Source: Hepsetus odoe (taxonomy: Eukaryota > Chordata > Actinopteri > Characiformes > Hepsetidae). Taken from it: a DNA stretch of 64,000 nucleotides. Location of the stretch: NCBI GenBank assembly GCA_017165825.1, contig CM029384.1, positions 6,888,414-6,952,413 of the forward strand. Direction: 5' to 3'. The first letter of the stretch is position 1. Every line of letters begins with the position of its first letter. The notes below the pieces were generated by a model that worked only from the letters and a program-made list of their open reading frames with translations, had not been told where the DNA came from and ran no database searches. The position numbers were made by a program, and so were the translations under genes. Below, one piece after another: positions 25,836-35,933 of the stretch.

Positions 25836-28420
25836 AATTTGGTCAAAGCACTGAAATAGACTGCAGTCTGTGTGTGACACACACACATATAGCTTTTAAC
25901 CTTTACAAATGCATGCCAGGGAGGTGCTGCACACACTTCAAAACGTAGGTTTAGGATTTCACTGAGGTTGGGTCCTCACACAGTTTCTCACAATGTGCTG
26001 TCAACATTATTCTGGAATTCTTTTCTTAAAATAAAACAAAATGCAAGCTTTCCAGTTTTGGCAGTGTGTGTGTGTATTTACTTTGCAGCCACTGTTGTTC
26101 ATCTTGTCGATAGTCCTTCTGAGGGCTGCATTGGTGGGCTCAATCAGCTCAACCTGTGTCCTGACATTGGACTCCATGTATGGCCCCACCAGGAAGTAGT
26201 TCTCGCCCCATTCCTCACAGGTCAAACGGGCCTTGGTCTGAATCACTGTGTAGATGCCTCCAACTGCCAAAGTGTAATCACAAGAATATTAATATTGATT
26301 TCGTTCTATAAGGAGTCTGTGAGACAATACATGCTTAATGGAAGACAGAAACTGAACACTTCTTTTAGAAATTCGACAGCCAACAAAATCAATCAAAGTG
26401 AATAATGACCTCCGTTTCTTTACTTCTGTACTGAGCAATTTCAATTTGTGTGTAAAAAAAACAAATCAAATATACCAAAAATCCATACCCTGATTAGATA
26501 GAAATGTGTATTGCTACACCCAGAGCAACAACACACCCGATAAACACCTGAATGAAAGGGTTTGTGTAAAATCCACCATCAGAGTGTCTTTGATGAGACT
26601 GACTTCAGTGAGAAAAGGGAAGGTCACTCAGCGTAGCGGAGCTGAGACACTGCGCTGCACTCATGTTTCATAACACAATATCCCTTTGACCCCTCTGTCA
26701 TTTGGCAGTTACATTATTAACATACTTACCATTTAGACTCTTCTATAACCCTGACATTAACCAGTAAACCTTCCTAATCATGACTTGAACTATCACTGAG
26801 AAGTTCAGAATTACTGATATTAATATTATAGTAATGGATTTATATTTTATATTCATTACACATAAAACATTGCTCTAAATATTGTAAATGTATCTTCAAA
26901 GGTTTATTTCATACTAGGATTTTTGGAAACAACATTAATTCTTTAATTATTTATAAACAGAAAACATGGATTATATATTTGTTACTTTCATTTATGACCA
27001 AAAGGCTCACGAATGGAGCCTTGACATTTTAACAACAGCATAACTAAAGTGAAGTGAAAGTGACAACCCTTGTCATTGCGAGGTCACAGCACAGCACACA
27101 TGAACCACAACGAAATTGGACCTCTGCTTTTAACCCATACACACACGTGCAGCAGTGGGCAGCTATTGAAAGCGCCCGGGGAGCAGTGATGGGGATGGTA
27201 CCTTGCTCAAGGGTACCTCAGGGCAACCCACATGGGTGGTAATCGAACCCACAATCTTCCGATGCTGGGCCAACTCCCTAACCACTAGGCCACCGCTGCC
27301 CAACGCTGACTACTAACTAACGCTGATATTTGCACTAAAATATCTGCTATCGCCTTAGTTTTATTGCACTGAAAACAATCCTTTTAGTGATACTACATTA
27401 TTAGCAAAAGAATGGTTAATTCTCATTTTCCTATCAATTTAATCACTAAAATAGTTATTTACGGCATTTAGCAGACACTCTTATTCAGAGTGACTTCCAT
27501 GTCCTAATTACAGGGACAGTCCCCCCTGGAGACACTCAGGGTTAAGGGTCTTGCTCAGGGACCCAGTGGTGGTAGTGCCAGAGGTGGGATTCAAACCTGG
27601 GACCTCTTGAGCCATAGGCAAGTACCCTACCACTAGACCACCACCACCCAAATCGTTGAACGATTTGAGCCAAATAATAAAATATTATCTGATGTGCTGT
27701 TAAAATCATTAAGTATAACTGATCCTTGGCTGATGCAATTCTACTGCAATGGTAGGATGTGGCACACAGGCTAGATCCAGTGCTGTAGATTTACTATGTA
27801 AGAATACCCTGATAGGCTTCATGCGCTGTGAATGGAATAAGCACTGGCCTTTACCCTTCCAGACTGGTGAGAGTCGTGTGACACTGGAACGACCAACTGT
27901 AGTGGGAATTAGCTTTCATTACACTGAAAGAACCAAAAGGATGAAAAGCCAAATGCCAATGGGATCAGATAACCAAACACATCTCAAGGTCAGTTATATA
28001 CAAACATCTTTTCTATGTTTAAAATGAATGAATAGGTGTGTGTGTATGTATGTATGTATGTATGTATATATATATATATATCTGGCAACCTCCACAGATA
28101 TCTGTCTGGAGGGGGGGAAAAAAAACCACATTGATCTAAGGCTGAAGGAAACGAGGAGTAAAAGGTCAACCACAAGCTCACTGCTACGACTGTCACAAAC
28201 ATGTACTCTGCACAAGCAAGATTGCTTCGGTGATTACCTGTCCTACATAGACAGAACACCATGGCATTAACTCTGACACTGTGACATCATCACTGAGATT
28301 ATCAACACATGTGATTCAATTGGCTCAATTATATTCTGCTTTAATGTTTTTATATTTCATTTTTAAATCTCGAATTTGGAAACCAGACAGCTCAACTGGA
28401 ACATGGAGTGGTTTAAGAAA

Positions 28421-28456
<36 letters not shown>

Positions 28457-28804
28457 GATTAAATTAAATGTCTCAATTAGCTTTCCTGAGTGGTATCATC
28501 TATATTTAAAGGATATAGACTGTACTTTCATTATAAACAACATGATTTAGTGGAGGGCAGGGATGGAAAACTGAATATTTTATTTTGCCAGATTCCCCAC
28601 CACTAATAAAGTCTTCAGACTAGTCTGTATGTCCATGACTTGCTGGACGACACACACATACAGGTGTTCATAGTGAGACAACATACCTTTATTAGCCACT
28701 TCCCATGCAATCTCAAAAAGAACTGCATTGTCTAGCTCAAACTCCTCGTCCCACTCATCCAGGCCCGACAAGGAGGTGACAGAGAAACTCCGTGATAACG
28801 GCAT
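19209..28804 (-). CDS. gys1: Glycogen synthase 1 (GT3 family)
   Basis: Fifteen coding exons (transcript order): 28687-28804, 26082-26263, 25119-25310, 24780-24965, 24556-24700, 24191-24308, 23279-23399, 23054-23160, 22307-22366, 22014-22206, 20593-20719, 20304-20399, 19995-20158, 19738-19818, 19209-19430. They total 703 aa. The enzyme extends glycogen chains with UDP-glucose in the cytosol. The N-terminus MPLSRSFSVTSLSGL keeps phosphosites 2 and 2a (Ser8, Ser11), and Lys39 precedes VGGIYTV. HFHEWLAG, TTHATLLGRYLCAG and EPWGYTPAECTVMGIPS are catalytic-core landmarks. [20 protein letters not shown] is the arginine cluster that senses glucose-6-phosphate. PASVPPSPAHSLHSSPHHSE aligns with sites 3a-c, 4 and 5. 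The tail then ends QPFSLPHKNKSPP...EKN, GYS2-like, without mammalian GYS1's longer serine-rich tail. The N-terminus and 19q13-type neighbours support gys1. Confidence 0.96.
21643..21798 (-). repeat. tRNA-derived SINE (type A), internally deleted, in gys1 intron
   Basis: Starts with the tail complement AAAGTGAAAGTGACTATTCT-like sequence and ends in CTAACCACTAGGCCACCGCT. The middle part found in full copies is missing. Confidence 0.82.
23945..24060 (+). mobile_element. Tc1/mariner transposase fragment (decayed)
   Basis: One frame reads FQDYTAHIHQAQIVTEGIRE, matching the catalytic D region of Tc1-like transposases (FQxDNAPxHxA). Only about 35 codons remain, inside a gys1 intron on the opposite strand. 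Clearly non-functional. Confidence 0.75.
25380..25600. mobile_element. Tc1-derived repeat fragment in gys1 intron
   Basis: The stretch includes CTTCAAGAAGCCTGAAGCACTATTCCTGAAGAC, related to the block near 11560-11620 (CTTCAAGAAACCTGGAGAACTATTCCTTAA). It looks like internal sequence of the element whose ends are seen at 13620 and 59297. Confidence 0.5.
25789..25832. repeat. (AC)n microsatellite in gys1 intron
   Basis: About 22 AC units. Confidence 0.95.
27048..27302 (-). repeat. tRNA-derived SINE (type A), full length, in gys1 intron 1
   Basis: Complete reverse-oriented copy from AAGTGAAGTGAAAGTGACAA to CCACTAGGCCACCGCTGCCC. Confidence 0.88.
27462..27650 (-). repeat. tRNA-derived SINE (type B) in gys1 intron 1
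   Basis: GGCATTTAGCAGACACTCTT tail complement through CTACCACTAGACCACCACCA head complement. Two SINE types lie 160 bases apart. Confidence 0.87.
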
Positions 28805-29351
28805 GCTGGGTAAACGCAAGAAAATGGCCATTAATTACATTAATTAATGAAACCGCTTTACCACACATATACAGGTATTCATGTCATTTACAGAGTAAGC
28901 AATTGTGCCCCAAATGCAATCACGGCATTTTTTTTTTTTTTTTTTTTTTTTGAAGAGTTGTCACAACATTTTGACTTTGATATTAATAGCAACTGTATAA
29001 AGACTTAATTCTAATAAAACACACAGTATTTAATTAACCAAATACAGAAAACATTAAAGAAAATGTTAAAAGAACTTAAAGGGCACAACTTAAAAGTAGT
29101 AACGAGACTATTATCTTGCCATTGTCTTATATTGCATTTATTTCTCGTGACATATGGTTTTAGGCCCCATAAAAGATATAATTAATGCTAAAATGACCAT
29201 TTCCAAATTTTATTTACTTTATATTCCAATTTCTTTTTACTTTATTCCTTAGATTTAGACAGGGTGTTTTGGCACCATGCTTAGAAGGTTGGCATGTGAT
29301 TTAGCTTAGTTTAGACCGTTATCCTGTTCTAGGCCTTATTCAAAAAGAAGC

Positions 29352-29893
29352 GTATTTCCTCGCGTATAAGTCGCACAAATTTGTTCCAAAATCCAATATA
29401 AAAAAATGGGGGGGCAACCTATACACCGGAACTTTCTTCAGGTGATTGACACTTCCATATAGAGACCAGCTAATGTTCACATTTCCAGACAATTCTCTTC
29501 TAAATTATTACCGAATACACGTTTTTGGTGCTTTCCTATCAAGTAAAATACAGAGTACTACACTGACCTGTAAAAATCTGAAAGTGTCAATCAACATAAT
29601 CCACAAAAAAAAAAAAAAAAAAAAAAAAAATATCACTTTCATTTCACAAATTTCAATCCAGGAAATTCACATGCCGCCATTTTGAATACCTAAACCGGTG
29701 ACCACGTACGTAGCAACTCAATCAGTTTTACCATAGATCTCAGTTTTTCACATCAGAGTCATGTGATACACATATGTACACCTATTAGCATTTTTGACTA
29801 CATGTAATCCAAAATATGAGGTCAAGACATCACTCAAAAATAAATGTTGGACCAAATTTCAATGCCAAATCATGGGTGCGAGGAAATACGGTA
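29352..29893. mobile_element. Non-autonomous DNA transposon with short terminal inverted repeats
   Basis: The left end CGTATTTCCTCGCG (from 29352) is the inverse of the right end GCGAGGAAATACG (to about 29891), a 13-base perfect match. About 540 bases lie between the ends with no transposase, only a poly-A tract at 29607-29630. Superfamily not assigned. Confidence 0.65.
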
Positions 29894-30747
29894 ATCTGGG
29901 CTGAAACAACACTTATAACTGATGAGAATGGCTTACACATCGTTAGGCTAAAAAAGGTGGACATATACAAATAAATCTGACAAAAAACTATTAATTTTTT
30001 GTAGGCTAGATTTTAAGCATGGATGTTCTGAATTTTTACAGAGATTAAACACTACATCAAACTCAAAACACGGTTTAACTAAACGTTAACTTCTAGCAAG
30101 AGTGTAGGGACACTGAAGTGGGATTTCTATAAAGTTTCACAATGTCTCAACAGGCTTTCCTGATTCATTCTTATAAGAACACAGAACAGCTGCATGTTTC
30201 CTAATTATTCATATCCTCTCACTGTTTATTAGAACCAGTATCTCTCTAGGACCCATCACATTATTTCTCTCATATAATCACACTCGCACGGATGTACATG
30301 AGCGCCCAAACACACACAGGCTTTTCTATGCTAATGGATAATTTGATGACTGCTCCAAATAAAAGGCTCTCCTCTGCTGAAATATTACTCCTTCTCAGTG
30401 ACGACCCTACCACACTTCTCAAGTCATCTTCCACACAGTGGTCAAGAACCATAAGAGTTAATAATAAGCATCTCACCTATGGGGCAATAAGGAAAGAGAA
30501 AGACTGGTGTAGTGGGAGTTGGTAGAGATTGAGAAATAAAGGAAGGAAGTGCTCTGAGGCCACTCATGCCTGAACATGCCAAAATAATTTGATCTGTATG
30601 AATGCAGCCCGGTGACACCAATTAGCAAGAGTTGAAGCGTGACCTTCTTGAGCAACACAAGGTCAATGTGACAGGTGAGAAGGAGGGACTGAGAAAGACT
30701 GAACAACAAATAGGTCCAACTGCCATTTTTGAGAGAGATTGAGAGAC

Positions 30748-30754
30748 AGAGAGA

Positions 30755-30839
<85 letters not shown>
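30748..30839. repeat. (GA)n microsatellite in gys1 intron 1
   Basis: About 45 GA units with a few GACA interruptions. Confidence 0.95.
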
Positions 30840-31324
30840 TTTGCAAGATCCTCTTGATGAAGCCCTGATAGGTTTGATCTACAACATTATATGTCTATGA
30901 TTTACAACATAGCAACAGCCTGTTCACTTTCTGTCACACACACACATAGACCGCATTGTCAAAAAAAAAAAAAAAGGTTTTTAAACGATCAAGACCTGAA
31001 TCTTGAATAGTGACTTGGTTAATGCATAATTACTCATTTAATGCATTGATTAATATGTTTTAGCCAAAACAGATCTTTTAAATGGTGCAATGAGAAGCTG
31101 TTAAGTATCTGTATATCAGACACCATAACTTGGGAAATTTAAAATACTTGAATATTAAAGGATCCTACTCCTTTCTTGCATCACGGTTGAAATGGAAAGG
31201 AATTATACAGAAAGGTTCAGGTGAGACGGTCCAAGTGAGAAATTACTTTCAACTAGGGAAGTTAATTGTAATGTATAGCAGAAGCGTCCAAAAATGCTTG
31301 CTGTTAAACAACAGTCATATTGAA

Positions 31325-31860
31325 TCATCGCTCAAAAATCGTGATAGTTTGGCATCGTTGCCTTTGTAGCGACTCCTATCCCTGCTTGTTGGGGAGAATA
31401 ATCAGAAAGGCCCGACAAAGGATTATGATTATAGATGGGACTCAATGGAACAATGTAACGTGGACCAGTCCGGATGAGCCCTGCCCCAGAGTGATGGGCA
31501 CATCAGGGTCAGTAAAAAAAAAAAGCAGATGAAGTGATGCACCCATCTTGAACAGAACACACTGTACAGCCCATGGAGGAAGCGTTAGGATCTGGGGCTG
31601 CTTCACTTGATCTGGCGCAGGCTCAGCCATGTCATGTGGCCTTAAATCAGCTGAGCATCTCCATACACTGAATGAACAGGTCATCCCATCAGTGGAGCGT
31701 TTACTTCCCTGATGCCATTTTCCAGCATGATAATTCATTATTTATCAGGCTCATGTTGTGAGAGGGTCCAGGGAGCTTCTGAAATAAAACTTTCCCATAT
31801 GAACTGGCCAGCATAGTGTCCTCACCTTAGGCCCACTGGAAACCCTGGAGATGGGCTGGA
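31325..31860 (+). pseudogene. Decayed Tc1-like transposase in gys1 intron 1
   Basis: Scattered matches to Tc1-family transposase appear in order but in different frames: a WNNVTWTSPDE-like stretch (normally VVWSDES), IWGCFT (VWGCFS), LLPDAIFQHDNS (FQxDNA) and a final ELASI region (DWPAxSPDL). Stop codons and frameshifts break it repeatedly. It lies antisense to gys1 between its 5' UTR exon and first coding exon. Confidence 0.72.
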
Positions 31861-32398
31861 GAGCTCAAATCATGCACGGCCGCACACAGACTTACACTTG
31901 TGCTTTATATGCTCACTGGCTGCACTCTGTGAACGAACAGACTCGTATCTTACAGCTCGGCCTGGCTCTGAGAGGTTCCATCGGCCCGATCTCCTTTTAC
32001 GGCACAAATACACACACACAGATACACGCATAAGCGCGCGCGCGCTCTCGCATGCGTACGTGCCTTCTTTCTCGCGCTGCCGTGCGTCACACGGAGAGCA
32101 ACCGCAACAGAAAAAACATCCACTCCTACGACCTAACACACGTTCAGAGCCCATGTCTTCTGTGTAAAAGCGATGACTGCCCCCTTCCCTTACACGCTTT
32201 ACAGCACACGCACCTTCAGGAAGGACGCAAAGGTGTTATTTTCAGCGCGGACGCGATGTACTGGCAATACTCCGGTTCTCGAGCAAAGACAGGCCCGTTC
32301 ATCGGCGCGTAAACATGCACACCGTCGTTTCGAACTCAAACACTGCGGTCCAAACGCTCAGAAACAGAGAAATGCACTTTTAAGAAACTGTAGCTCAC

Positions 32399-32580
32399 CC
32401 TACGACGGCGTCCTCACTAGCGCCGTTCCTGCATCTGCGCGAATCAATCACCGAGCAGCCCGACCAATCAGAGTTCACGCAACTCCTGACGCGAGAGGGA
32501 CGAGCGATGTGATTGGATGAAGCGGGCGGTGCCGACTCAATTGATTGGCTGAGTCGCGGGTCGGGAACGTGAGCGTGTTT
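32399..32580 (-). promoter_or_regulatory. gys1 promoter and 5' UTR exon, CpG-rich
   Basis: GC- and CpG-rich compared with its surroundings. On the minus strand GTCGTAGG/GTGAGC gives a strong donor at 32398, and a matching acceptor (TTTACCCAG) lies one base before the gys1 ATG at 28804. CCAAT boxes in either direction occur at 32463, 32512 and 32544; no TATA box is evident. A second CpG-rich stretch with alternating CG lies at 32030-32060. Confidence 0.6.
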
Positions 32581-33605
32581 TTAATGTTGAATAATGTTTT
32601 TTTCCCTCCCGGACAGAGCGGTTATTTATACCGCACAAGGTCAGCGAGGAAAAGGACAGGGAATACAGGGGCTGTGATCTTACTATCTTACTACAGCCTA
32701 CATGTACACGCCATCAACACTCGCTCATTTTTGCAGTCAAGATTATTTATATATATGTATTTATATTTATATATATATATACTTGCATGTTTCACATTTA
32801 AAAATGCTGAATAGTCATTGTGCACTTTAGCCTAACCAGATCTTCCCTGGAAAATGAAGTAGTCAAGCATTTCTCATCAAGCGGTCATTACTCTACTTTT
32901 TCTGTTGTGCCATCATTTGAAAGCAGTTGAATGTGGCAAAATGCAGAACAACCTATGTACACTTTAGCTTAACAAAACACATTTTCTCACTAAATTCTTG
33001 ACTCTAGGCTTTGAGTTCTACTTTTGTCCTATTTATTTATACAGTTTTCTGTATGTAGTTAAGTAAATATAACTTTGATTCTGCTACGCTTTTGATATTC
33101 TCCCCCAATACACACACACGCACACACACACACACTCTTACTTTGAGAATCACTGTCTTAATAAACCCTTTAAAGACATGGGTCAAATAACTGAACTGGG
33201 CTGTTATCCTGTATAATGTGGCCACTGTGCATCACGATGCACATTGTACAGTAGGTTTTTAACCTATGGTAAAAAACTTTCTTGTCTGATCAATATCAGT
33301 TTATTTATTAATACACATCCATTCCTGTATTTTAGGCCTGTAGCATGTTTCCTAAAAGATGGAAACAATAAAGCATTTGTCACTTCGTAATGTTGCCATT
33401 CTTTCCTCTAATGATAGCAAGCAAGCAATTAAGCATTTTATGGTGTTATTTCACGCCATTCTTCCTGCAAACATGTCTTAAGGTGTGCTTTGTTGTCACA
33501 TTTTTTCCATTTCAAAATTTTCCTCTGTTGGGGACAGTTCATTCTTTTTGACTTGCTCCTGATAATATTCTTGATGGTCCTTTTTTCCAGAGCACACAGT
33601 GGTGT

Positions 33606-33835
33606 GGCAGTGGTAGCCTAGCGGTTGTGGGTTCAAATTCCAGACAATTAGGTTACCCTGAGGTAGCCTTGAGCAAGGTACTGTCCCCGTCACTGCTCCC
33701 TGGGTGCTTTCATAGCTGCCCCCTGCTGCATGGTGTGTGTTTGTGCATGGGTTAAATGCAGAAATCCAATTTCGTTGTGGTTCACTGTGCTGTGCTGTGT
33801 GTTCTCACAATGACAAGAATAGTCACTTTCACTTA
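33606..33835 (+). repeat. tRNA-derived SINE (type A)
   Basis: Head GGCAGTGGTAGCCTAGCGGT, tail ATGACAAGAATAGTCACTTT. It appears to interrupt the older repeat around it. Confidence 0.86.
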
Positions 33836-34097
33836 AATCCAGATTCCCCTGAGCCCTGAGAAATTGGTGCTGCTTCTGGGCATTTTTTTTTTTTACATAA
33901 AGCTTATTTTTTAGTTCTGGTAGTTCTGTTGAGTCAGTGGAGCCCACAATTACAACCTAACTACAAAGGACAGAGCAGAGGGTTTTACAAACAAACCCAA
34001 TGAATGATGAAGGACAAGAAGTCAGTTTAGGCTTGGGCCCTTATCATTTAGAGACTGAAATTAGTCTAGAACTCTTGGATTGTTTAATGATATATTG

Positions 34098-34340
34098 GGG
34101 CAGAGGTGGCCTAGTGGTTAGGGAGTTGGCCCCAGGATAAGAAGTTCATGGGTTTGAATCCCAGACTAGTAGGTTGCCCTGAGGTACCCTTGAGCAAGTT
34201 AGCGTCCTCGTCACTGCTCCCCGGGCACTTTCAATAGCTGCTGCACGTGTATGGGTAAAATGCAGAGGTGTAATTTCATTTTGGTTCACTGTGTGCTGTG
34301 CCCTGTACTCTCAATGATAATAATGGTCACTTTCACTTTT
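34098..34340 (+). repeat. tRNA-derived SINE (type A)
   Basis: Head GGCAGAGGTGGCCTAGTGGT, tail AATGGTCACTTTCACTTTTA. Only about 260 bases from the previous copy. Confidence 0.87.
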
Positions 34341-34719
34341 ATTTGTGGATTTTACACATTTGTAAAATCATGTGCCAATGTTTGGTTCTTAAAGATTTTT
34401 GTGGATGCTTTTTGTTTTTTTATATTTCATTACTAACTGTTAATCCATGTTTCAAACTTTTTTGGATTGTGTTTCAGGCCTGAAATGCAGGAATAGATGT
34501 ATGTTAAAAAAAATCAAATAAAGGTGACCCAGCAAAACATATGTTGGGTTTAAACTGCCTGCAGTCAAAGTAAATGTAAAAATTAATGTTTTAATTTTTT
34601 TTTTCCATACTGTTCTAGTATTTTAAGATTTAGAGCTGTACACAGAATATAGATACAGGGGCTAAGTGAGTGACTCTTATTTTGTAAACCCCTGTTGCCA
34701 CTGTCTGAAATGGGCTTCC

Positions 34720-34990
34720 TCGGTCTGAACCAATCAGGGCTACGCGCGCGCGCTGTTTTCCCGGGAAAACGGATGTTGTGCGTTAGTACAGGTTCGCGGT
34801 GTAACTGAAGTGGCGGGAGTTTCAGGCTGAAGAGGAAAACTGAAACATTAATTTATCAGAAGAATACGTGCCTAAAAGGAAACACTTCGATCTGTACGTT
34901 TTATGCCCACAACAGACGCCTGTTTGCGCGCCGGCGTTTTTAAAGAAACTAGCAGTTTGTTAGCCTGTGTCAGGCTGAAGCTAGCTCGAG
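34720..34990 (+). promoter_or_regulatory. pold1 promoter / 5' UTR region
   Basis: CpG-rich stretch 0.95-1.2 kb upstream of the pold1 ATG. It has a CCAAT box (34730-34734), an alternating CG run (34743-34752) and a perfect 16-base palindrome GTTTTCCCGGGAAAAC (34755-34770). The palindrome contains E2F-like TTTCCCGG half sites and also a TTC-N4-GAA spacing. No TATA box. A non-coding first exon is expected here, since an acceptor (TTTCTGTGCAG) sits just before the ATG exon; its donor is not certain. Confidence 0.5.
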
Positions 34991-35317
34991 CTGTTGTGTT
35001 TCTTTCTGCAGTGAGTTTGTGTTCGCAGTGTTCAGATTTACAGAATTTGTACCGACCTGGTAATGTTAGCGTTAGCTACTTCAGTAATCACTGATGCTTT
35101 TCATTTGCTCCCATTTTTCTCTCCGTCTGACGGAAACCTCGTGCTCACAGGCTCTTTTTAAAACACTAACCAGCACATTATAGCAGTTACTCCAAGTTTG
35201 CTGATATTTCTACCTTTGCGTTGTTGTATGTTGTTTAAAAGTTTATTTGAGCTGTTTAAGAAATTTCCCACACACTGAGGTCCTGTCTGGAAATCTGCAC
35301 AGTTTTTCTGCTGACTG

Positions 35318-35321
<4 letters not shown>

Positions 35322-35407
<86 letters not shown>

Positions 35408-35411
35408 TTTT
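35322..35411. repeat. Poly-A / (TA)n / poly-T tract
   Basis: About 29 A, then about 25 TA units, then 12 T; able to form a hairpin. It lies in the presumed first pold1 intron. Confidence 0.95.
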
Positions 35412-35489
35412 ATATATTTTTATGAAACTTCCAATGTCTATTTTTATTACACTGAGCTTGTAAGAAAGCCACATCAATTTGTGATGAAA

Positions 35490-35706
35490 AGTGGTTAGGG
35501 AGTTGCCCCAGATTGGAAGATTGTGGGTTCGATTCCCTCACCAGTAGGTTACCCTGAGGTACCCTTGAGCAAGGTACCGTCCCCATCACTGCTCCCCGGG
35601 CGCTTTTAGTAGCTGCCCCCTGCTGCACGTGTGTATGGGTGAAATGCAGAGGTTGAATTTTGTTGTTGTGCTGCGTTTCACAGTGAGAGTAGTCACATTC
35701 ACTTTT
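35490..35706 (+). repeat. tRNA-derived SINE (type A), 5'-truncated
   Basis: Begins inside the head at GTGGTTAGGGAGTTGCCCCA and continues to ATTCACTTTTTT. Confidence 0.84.
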
Positions 35707-35933
35707 TTATTGCAAAGCACTTTTCTGACTAGAATTTCTAAAAATAGCTGTGCTCACTAGTGCACAAGACAAGGATCATGATGGATGTCATTTTCATAGA
35801 AATAGACTTTATAGAGCATTTTTGTCTACATTTAGAGTTCTCTCAAAGTGCTTTAAAGTTTGCTACAATTATTACCGAGGTGTTGTACCTAGCAGAACGG
35901 ACCTATGTTTCTGTTTCTGTGCAGCTGTGAAGG

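Larger units (their letters stand above)
32581..34719. other. Spacer between divergent gys1 and pold1
   Basis: No coding gene seen. It holds two type-A SINEs (33606, 34098) and pieces of an older repeat with the motif CAGGCCTGAAATGCAGGAAT (about 33300-33600 and 34440-34520). The rest is AT-rich unique sequence. Confidence 0.6.

Noticed and set aside
19209..28804. Calling the glycogen synthase gys2 because of its C-terminus and 703-aa length
   Set aside because: The N-terminus (MPLSRS, DNAVLFEIAWEVANK) fits GYS1 better, and the neighbours are those of human GYS1.
31870..32312. Overlapping frames on both strands near 32 kb
   Set aside because: They lie in a CpG-rich promoter region where stop codons are rare; no domain, splice support or similarity.
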